In this document: in pieces, positions 55,301 through 64,000 of the stretch
Layout of the letters: every line of letters begins with the position of its first letter
Numbering within the stretch: position 1 is the stretch's first letter
DNA from: Nectonema munidae
Taxonomy: Eukaryota; Nematomorpha; Nectonematoida; Nectonematidae
Reading direction: 5' to 3'
DNA: 64,000 nucleotides
Assembly (NCBI GenBank): GCA_030549495.1
Contig: JAUIRK010000129.1
Span: 1 to 64,000 of the forward strand
The notes under the pieces: model-generated
Database searches by the model: none
Told to the model about the DNA's origin: nothing
What the model saw: only the letters and a program-made list of their open reading frames with translations
Made by a program: the position numbers and the translations under genes

Positions 55301-57319
55301 GTTTATACTTTCAGCTAGACAAAACATATTATCTATATAAAGAGCATGTGGTTTCGTGGACAACCAAAACAAGAATTTGTCGATAACCAAGACCAGACTT
55401 CGTTGACAACCAAAACAAAATTGATGGATTTGATTGAAAATTATACAACTTATAAATCGATCAATAAATCTCATTTTCCTAGTTGACAAAAACCCAGTAT
55501 TCGTAATAAAAGTAACATTTTTTAACTTTCGCAATTATTTTAGAAATTACAAACTTTGATGTATATATAAACCAGAGCTGAGAAGACCTAGATAAATCTT
55601 CTAGATCTAGGAAGTCAAGATAATAATAATAATAAGAAAAAGATGTGCTTGAACCAACGAAACTTTTTAGAACAATATTTAAAAGTTAAATATTTATGGG
55701 TGATCCTAGCTCTAGGCCCTATTTTCAGTGCATATAGGTGGAAGCATCTAATGATATGATTCGTAACGTAGCGCTAAATTGCTGGCAACTTTTTGGTAGG
55801 TTTCGAATAACCAATAGGCAAAGTGATCTCAGGTATCTATAAATTTATCAAAAACTAAATGTGAATATTTTCATTTCACTATTCTTAGAACACAAAAGAT
55901 AACATTACAACATTAAATTCTTATTTGTTTATACAAAAAAATAGATATAGCATGATGCATCTCCAATAAAGTATGTCAAGGAAATGTAAGAAGTCTTGCT
56001 CACCTATTACTAATGCTTGCGTGTATGAAAAGCTTAAAGGAATGCGCAATTTTACTCAATTTTGTAAAAAAAAAAGATGCATTTTTTAAGAGATCTGAGC
56101 GAAATACACTTTAAAGGGTGCGTGCACAAAAAATAAAATTGCATTTCTCAACGCAACTTACTCATGCTCATCAGAATGATTTGAACCTAATATGGATTCA
56201 ATTAATTTTTCCTAGTTGTTCGTATCACGTCCAAGGGAATATATTCTCTTCCATAGTGAATTTATTTTTTAAAGAGCTTATACGGTCGGGTACAGTTACT
56301 CTATACTAAGGAGAGGAGAAGCAAACATATATTTCAATAAAAAGTTAGGTAAAAAGAGAGTTAAACCGTGTACAAAAATCATAAGATGTAAAGAAATAAG
56401 TTTTCAGTTTTTTTGGAACATACTTTCTTCCAAGAGATCTAATTCCAAAAGGTAAAGACTTCCACAATTTTGAACGAGTCATTTTAGAAAACAGTACTTA
56501 AACTTGTGATTTTGAACTTGATTCAAACCAACCCTATTTCTATCTTCCATAACAAGGCAGATGATAGGAATGTCAGGATCGTGAATAGAAGGAAGTACGG
56601 TAAACGGATCAAGAGCAAGATGGCGGGGTTGTTTTTTAAGTATTTTAAAATAATGGAAAAGTTTTTTTAAGCATATAATAATGAGTGGCAATTCATTAGT
56701 CAAATTTTCATTGTTTATTCGAATTAACATGAAAAATTGATATTGGCCAGTTCTTGACCAAGAGTGTCATAACAAGGGTGGGGACATATGATGTCAGTTT
56801 TTGTATATTGTTAATAGACGTACATTAATATCCAAAAACAAATAAATACTTCCAAATTCTAGCTCATTACTATGATGCCTACTCTTACTAAAAAGTACAA
56901 TAATAAAGATATTGAAAGATAATCATTGTTCGTTTATATTATACTATTGATGTTCCGAAAAAATCGAAATCATTATGGGAATAATATATATAGCATTTTA
57001 GAACTTCATCAAATTATTAGACAAATAATTGGTTGTGTTAAGTGTTCAAAACGTGTAATAAAAAAAAGATCCTTCTTTGCTAAGAAACTAGAAAAATTTC
57101 CTTGATGTGAATATATCAATTTAACATTAAAATCATTGTAAAAATAATATACATACAAAATAAATTTGAAAGATATCCCAAAAATATTTGCTAAAGCAGT
57201 GTAAACTCTTGCTTATCTAGAATATCGTTAGTATATAATGTAACACAAGGAATATTAACTCATCGGTTCTCTACACTTGCACCATTTATACTATAGCAAT
57301 TCAAAATTATAACACTTGC
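55301..57319. other. No gene recognised
   Basis: AT-rich DNA with short open frames and a small (AAT)n run near 55621-55635. The minus frame at 56479-56730 has no recognisable motif. Confidence 0.4.
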
Positions 57320-57329
57320 GCGATCTCAC

Positions 57330-58560
57330 ACTTGTAAAAAATAGAAGGCATTGTAGATGCTGTAAAAATAAAAAATTTAAATGTAGATGAACAATAATCA
57401 CAGAAGGTGCGATAGTTAAAGAAGCTTCTGAACACACCCATTGTGGTGATCCTATTAGAAATGATGCCTATAAAGTTGTAAGTAGGATATGAATAATAAA
57501 GATTTTGCTCCGAACTGTTCTTCAAATAGAAGCATCATTAGCAACGTGCTTGAAGAAGTATTATGTAGTCTACCCAGACAAAGTACTTTACGGCAACAAC
57601 TTCGTAGAAGAAAAAATGATTACAGCATAGCATTTATAAAAGTGCTTCAAACATTAATTTTAATATACCAGATAAATACATGAATATTATGTTATTAATG
57701 GATACTGGTTGTGGTGATCCATCAATAAATATTGCAATTGGAAACATTGGGTTTGTCGATTTACTTAAAAATGCCATGTTTTTTGGTGATGGAACGTTTG
57801 CTGTATGCCCTGTAATGTTTTTCCAAATGTATACCCTTTACGGCAAAGTTGGTAATAATTATCCACCACTCATTTACTTTTTGCTATCTAATAAAACACA
57901 GAATACTTACGAAAAATGATTTCAATTATACAAACGCTTTTTCCAATTTTCCATCTCAAGGGTCTAATTATTGATTTTGAATGGCAACAATTAAAGCATT
58001 TTGTTAAAAGTTAGCTAAGACCAATATTTGTGGGTGTTATTTTAATTATCACATTCTGATTTAAGAAAGGTGAGAGAAGTTGGATTAAATGAAGATTTTG
58101 AAAAAATTCAGAGATGGACATTTTAATAAAATGTTTACCTGGATTGTCCTTCGTTGCAATAGATTACTTAATCAATAATAATTATAGAGAATTAGAGCAT
58201 CATATTTTCCAGAAAAAGATACCGAAATTTACTTTCTTATTTTGAAAAGACATACATTCAAGGAAAGAGTATTGGAAATAGAGTAAAGTATGCTAAATTT
58301 CCTCCTTCTCTATGGAACCACTACTCATCTTCCTAGGATCTAACTCCAAAAACTACCAATTGTTGCGTAGGTTATCATATTTCTCTTCAACGCTTTTTTC
58401 AAACTCCCCATCCAACAATATGCAAGTTATTTGATGGTTTGAAGGCGGACATTAACTTAACGAAATTGAAAGTTAGTCAAGCTATAATAGGAAATCTTGA
58501 AAATTCGATATGCAAATATAGAGATTTGGCAATAAAACTTAAAAGTTTGGTCCAAAGTTA
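57330..58560 (+). pseudogene. MULE-type transposon fossil
   Basis: In order: the end of a FLYWCH-like zinc finger (CTIITEGAIVKEASEHTHCG region, about 57393-57450), then a MULE transposase core with FGDGTFAVCPVMFFQMYTLY (57780-57840) and PPLIYFLLSNKTQNTYEK (57863-57917). Further on come NLLSYFEKTYIQGKSIGNRV (about 58230) and the C-terminal HPTICKLFDGLKADINLTKL (about 58415-58475). DGTF holds the first catalytic Asp. Several stops and shifts separate these parts, so it is inactive. The terminal repeats were not found. Confidence 0.8.
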
Positions 58561-58794
58561 AGATACTTATAGTAATAAATGAATTATTTAAAAGCAATCA
58601 ATCGTGTTTCTTCTTGATTTATATTGAAAAATGAATTCATTTTTTAAGAAAAAATTTTTTTCGAGTTTTTTTTTCAAATTTCAATTGCCAATTATGTATT
58701 TTGTAGATTAGGCATTCTGTAAGCACACCATTTTAGTTAGTGCATTGTTCGAGAATTTTTGAATATTTTCTGCTTCAAGGTTATTACTTATTAG

Positions 58795-59235
58795 TAGGTG
58801 TAAAATAGTGCAGATGTCATATAGTAGAACAGTGTAACTGTGTAATGTCACGTAGCGCAAATGACAAATAGCGCTAGTATAAATACGAGCGAAAACGACT
58901 ACCTAACTCATCAGTCATCATCTACAAATCTGAATTACAACTCTTCGTTCACAAAACATAGATTTAACTATAAACGTCGTCGTACTTATATAACGCGTTG
59001 ATGACATCTCACTTGAAGAAGACGACCCAACATTAGTCTATAGAATAAGTTTATTTTGTGTTTTTTTAGTCGTAATAATAAATTTCTACAACTTATCTCT
59101 TTCATTATATTGCTAAGAATCAATAATTTATTTTCTCTTTTTAAGAGAAAATTTGCAAAACATTCATTGTTTATTTCATTTTTCTATTTAATTCGATCAC
59201 GGAAAACTAATGTTCGATATTGTAAAGATAACTAT
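58795..59235 (+). promoter_or_regulatory. Candidate core promoter, possibly part of a solo LTR
   Basis: TATAAATA at 58878-58885 is followed about 30 bases later by CTCATCAGTC (58907-58916), a good arthropod initiator (TCAGT). A downstream AT-rich part and a short inverted region follow. No ORF of any length starts after it, and no matching second copy lies in the window. It could be the promoter of a missing element, a solo LTR or chance. Confidence 0.3.
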
Positions 59236-60116
59236 AGAATTTAAACATATTTGAAAAATATGTCTACAACATGAAAAATTACTTAGGATAGAAAGTATCC
59301 ATTGTTTTTATTATATTCATTGCATAATTTTTGTTTTAACGCATAAAAAATATTATTTGCGTATCCAAGTGGTTAAAATGCAGTAATGGCATTGTTTTGA
59401 TAAACCTTTACTTTTTAACGTTAAATGAAGATGGACATCCAGACGAAAATAATGGACGTCTAGGCAAAAGAAATGAAAGACAGTGGTGAATTTTCTTATT
59501 TTCGACTTTACGAAATCAATAAATTAATCACACCATACACGCTGCATTACATTTTCTTTCAAATCAATTCTAACGCCTCGCGAATCTCTTCTATCCAATA
59601 TAAATCATCCATGATAAAATTCATTCACAATTTATTTCAAGTGAAAAATACAAAAAAATGTAGTGTTCATAATAATAATAATATATATTATGTTCATGCA
59701 ATGTGTTTTCCTTACTCTGAACCCCTGCTTTTATCATGACAAATATAGCAATATAAATATGCGAAAGTATATTCAGCTAAATAAACCTAAAAAATCAAAT
59801 CAATCCGAAATCAGAGATATAAAAAACTTTTTAAATCCTATATATACAATTTTTTACGTTATCAACTTTGTCCATTTTCATTTTTAGTACGTAGTCTTTC
59901 ACTATAAGTTCGTTATTTTTTTCATTTTAAGTTCATCCATTTTCACTTTGAGTTCAATTTCGCCTCTGAATATATAGATATTATAATTGCCTTGAAGCCG
60001 AATTGTCCGTGAACCAGTTTGACGACTTGATGTTAAAGAATCATTTTATAAACATTCTAAAGCCTTAAAAAGTTAATTTAGTATGTTTTTGTGAATTTTG
60101 CTGAAACAATCCATAT
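59236..60116. other. No gene recognised
   Basis: The open frame at 59473-59739 (88 codons) has no motif. The rest is AT-rich sequence before the hAT fossil. Confidence 0.4.
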
Positions 60117-61390
<1,274 letters not shown>

Positions 61391-61714
61391 TAATGCTTCT
61401 GGTGTTTCTGTTTATTATTTTTTGTAATACAAATTAACTTCATAATTTCCTATTTTGAAAAGGTTCGTTTTTCTTTATATTTGTAATACGAATGTATAAT
61501 ACTATTTTTATACAAAACCTAAAGTCCTAAACAATTAAAAGGTTCTTTCTGACGTTCTTGTTTTTCTGTCACTCTATGATGGCTATGATTTTTTTATATG
61601 GGAGTAGGGGGTAAATGGAGAAATACATCAAGCCGAAGGGGTCAATGATGGAGGAAAGGTTGAGAATGGTTGTTCAAGAAGTTGACCTCTATCAGTTTTT
61701 TCAATGTTTTAGGT

Positions 61715-62141
61715 CAGCGGTCCCCAATGTGGTCGATATCGACACTTGTGGTCGTGGATTATTACATAGAGGTTGAAAGGGGTAGGTTATCTTATGTAGA
61801 ATCGATTAAATTTCTAGTGAGGAAAAAATCAAGATAGTCAAGAAAGTTGTTAGTATAAACAAATGAAATATTATTTTAAAGGTAAATTTTCATATATTAT
61901 TGCTCATCATAAGAAATGCAAAAAATTATTTCATATTTTTATTAACCGGTTATCGACCACAGTCAACGTTACAAAAATAAAATCGTCTGCGTTTATTAGA
62001 GCTTTTTAATACAACTCTTCTGCTTTACACTAGATATCGTCTGATTATTCTGGTCGATAGTGTTAAAACTTGTCTGGGGGTGGAGGAGAAAGCAAATAAT
62101 CTATGAAGTGGATAACGGGTTAAAAAGTTTGAGAACCCCTG
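61715..62141. mobile_element. hAT MITE, 427 bp, with a nested TTAA MITE
   Basis: The TIRs are CAGCGGTCCCCAA (61715-61727) and TTGAGAACCCCTG (62129-62141). The flanks TTTTAGGT and TTTTATAT agree at 6 of 8. Subtracting the nested element and one TTAA gives about 306 bp, close to the related copy at 51565-51835. Confidence 0.75.
61946..62062. mobile_element. piggyBac-type MITE, family C, 117 bp
   Basis: TTAA at 61942-61945 and 62063-62066 flank CCGGTTATCGACCA at the left and TGGTCGATAGTG at the right. The CGTCTGC and ATATCGTCTG interior motifs are shared with family A. Confidence 0.85.
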
Positions 62142-63386
62142 TTTTATATTTAGCTATTGTTGATTCATGAATACTATACATAAAAATGAAAGATGTCTAT
62201 CTCGTATTGAGACTTTATTTGTAAACTTGTTGAAGAACAGGTTAAACCCATTTCTTAAAAATAAGAAAACGCTCTGATGATGAAATATTTGATGACGTAT
62301 CTCTAAATTGCACAAGGAAAATTTGTCAAAGTAAACTGCAAAAATAAGAGGTGAAATTTGTAAAAAGTATGTTTGTGGAAAATGCGATAGGGAAATAATT
62401 TGTATGTAAAAAATGCTAGAACAAAGGAATATGTCATTATACAAATTAGTTCATACCACTTGTGTGATAAATTTCTCCTTCAAAATTTTAACGCATTGTT
62501 ACTTTATTCAAAAAAGTTTATTTGCACAAGTTTGTCGTCAAATTATATATTTTCATCGGTCTTTCTAGTGTCAAGTGGTGTCTTTACAGGTTTGACTATA
62601 TATAAAAATATTTAATAATGTTAAAAAGAAAAATCGAAAATTTTAACCCTTACTTAATCGGGGGACCGTGTATCATAAAATCGTCCGTTTTAGGTTACAC
62701 GAAAGCTATAAAGGTAAGCAAACGACAAGTTATCAAAAACATGGGATTTTCACATTCAGCCTCAGCAGCATTCTAAATTTTATATCAAAGCATTTAAGAA
62801 AACAGCTATGCACGATCTAACAAAATAAAATATCTTTATAGCATTTAAAAATGGCCACTTTATCTCAATATGTTTATATAAAAATTTGAATTGAGTGGCA
62901 GGTGATTGATTGGATTATTGTAGTTGAAGAACACTTCCAAGTTATGACCACAATCGCAACTCATGATTTATCGAGCAAAAACTCTTACGTTCAAATTAAA
63001 GGAGGCAGGCCAGCAAGCAAAACTCTCCGAATCAATTGTGGCAGTTCACGTCGACGACGAAAAAAGCTCGCAATGAGTGCGTGTCGTCGTTGCACCAACA
63101 AGACACACCAGCATGACAGAGCAATCAATAAAAATCAATCTTTGTAAAACTACTGCTGCTGCTGCTGCTTCTGCTGCTGTGTATCATCAACACACAAAGG
63201 CTGGTGCAGGTTTACGAGGAGCTGTGTGTAGCATGTTCTTTTAGGCTTATAAATTATTTATAATATGCACATGGAACATAAAAGAAGCATTATAGTCAGG
63301 GAGGAAGCTCCGATTGATGATGATATGATGCTATCGTGTACTGTCAGTGCAAAATGATTAGATTGGGCAAATTGGTATCCATCTGG
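62142..63386. other. No gene recognised; CTG microsatellite
   Basis: A (CTG)n run lies at 63152-63182. The open frame 62902-63147 has an Arg-rich stretch (SSRRRRKKLAMSACRRCTNK) but no known motif and no splice support. A TTAA-CCC end occurs at about 62644. Confidence 0.4.
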
Positions 63387-63596
63387 TTACGGCTCTGGAA
63401 CATTGGTAAAACGAAAATACAGGTGCTGCATTTTTAGCACTAGAAAAGCCATGGGGTCGCACAGAACACCTATCAAAAGCTCTTTTAGTTGGAGAGAAAT
63501 ATTTTCAAGGTGAATGTTTTCAGATATTTGTGTTAAATTGAATAAAATTTTGTGAATTTCTTCCTCACTTGTCCAAACGACTTTTATAGAACTCAT
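63387..63596 (-). CDS. Possible first coding exon with L27-like helices
   Basis: From the ATG at 63596 the frame reads MSSIKVVWTSEEEIHKILFN, then LTQISENIHLENISLQLKEL and LIGVLCDPMAFLVLKMQHL. The amphipathic pattern and the ending '..LLxDP..FLVLKM' recall L27 domains of MAGUK p55 proteins (MPP family). A possible donor (CACCT|GTATTT) lies just after KMQHL, before the stop. The continuation would lie at lower coordinates, where I could not find it. It may equally be a chance frame. Confidence 0.3.
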   Translation of the reverse strand: MSSIKVVWTSEEEIHKILFNLTQISENIHLENISLQLKELLIGVLCDPMAFLVLKMQHLYFRFTNVPEP

Positions 63597-63842
63597 GACT
63601 TTAGAATTGTGTTGTTTATAAAATACATAAGATATTTAGTGATTATTTTTTTAAAGTATAATTAAGTTTTTTATATTTTTAATATTGCTTTCCCTGTGTT
63701 GAATTAGACAATCATTATACTAAAAAAAAGAGATAGAAAGATATTTAGAGGTGGATTTCCAAGACTTTTTTGAAATCATTATGTGAATAGAAAGTCGGGC
63801 TTCTTATAGTATGTAGTCAAAATGTCTGAAAACTATCATCCC

Positions 63843-64000
63843 TGCCGTGCTACGACATTTCATCACACGACATTTCATCACACGACACTTCATCACACGA
63901 CACTTTATCATAACGACACTTCATCACGCGACATTTCATCATACCGACACTTAATCACACGACACTTCATCACACGACACATCATCACAACCAAATATAA
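63843..64000. repeat. 15-bp minisatellite at window end
   Basis: The unit ATCACACGACACTTC repeats about ten times with small changes (CATTTC, CTTTAT, ATACCG variants). The array continues past the window end. Confidence 0.9.

Noticed and set aside
62902-63147. 81-residue Arg-rich ORF as a gene
   Set aside because: No motif, no splice support, and it is followed directly by a CTG microsatellite.

Overview
The window is AT-rich animal DNA dense in transposons. Genes are split by introns with GT..AG ends, AATAAA signals are visible, and the one clear host gene is an animal nuclear-receptor co-repressor. Base composition, the invertebrate-type hAT, piggyBac, MULE and Tigger elements and the divergent host proteins suggest an arthropod. 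A copepod such as a sea louse would fit, but that is an inference and not something the sequence proves.

Layout. 1-4058 is a structurally complete piggyBac transposon with a two-exon transposase and a 36-bp minisatellite in its left arm; the window starts inside its TTAA target. 4341-4540 is a decayed second piggyBac. 4660-5973 is a single-exon ORF whose N-terminus looks like the meiotic protein REDIC1 (C12orf40). 7975-36914 on the minus strand is an NCoR/SMRTER co-repressor gene. I model 15 coding exons whose phases all agree, giving 1912 residues. It has the coiled coil, DAD and SANT1, but no SANT2. Its 14-kb first modelled intron holds the most unusual object here, a broken retroelement at about 26.4-28.5 kb whose RT and RNase H look like those of hepadnaviruses (HEART-type).

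37.6-43.1 kb is a repeat block: tandem units of about 340 bp and 1.18 kb, followed by a nearly perfect 1456-bp palindrome. From 43 to 62 kb I see almost only DNA-transposon remains: many MITEs (several nested, some with perfect target duplications), a Tigger/pogo fossil carrying a piggyBac-type MITE in its ORF, a MULE fossil and two related hAT (SCAND3/ZBED5-like) fossils. The last 1.5 kb has a possible L27-like coding exon on the minus strand and a 15-bp minisatellite that runs off the end.

Functionally, the co-repressor is expected to recruit HDAC3 through its DAD/SANT1 block. The REDIC1-like gene, if real, would be a meiotic crossover factor. Everything else is mobile or repetitive. All family calls come from reading motifs by eye; no database search was run.
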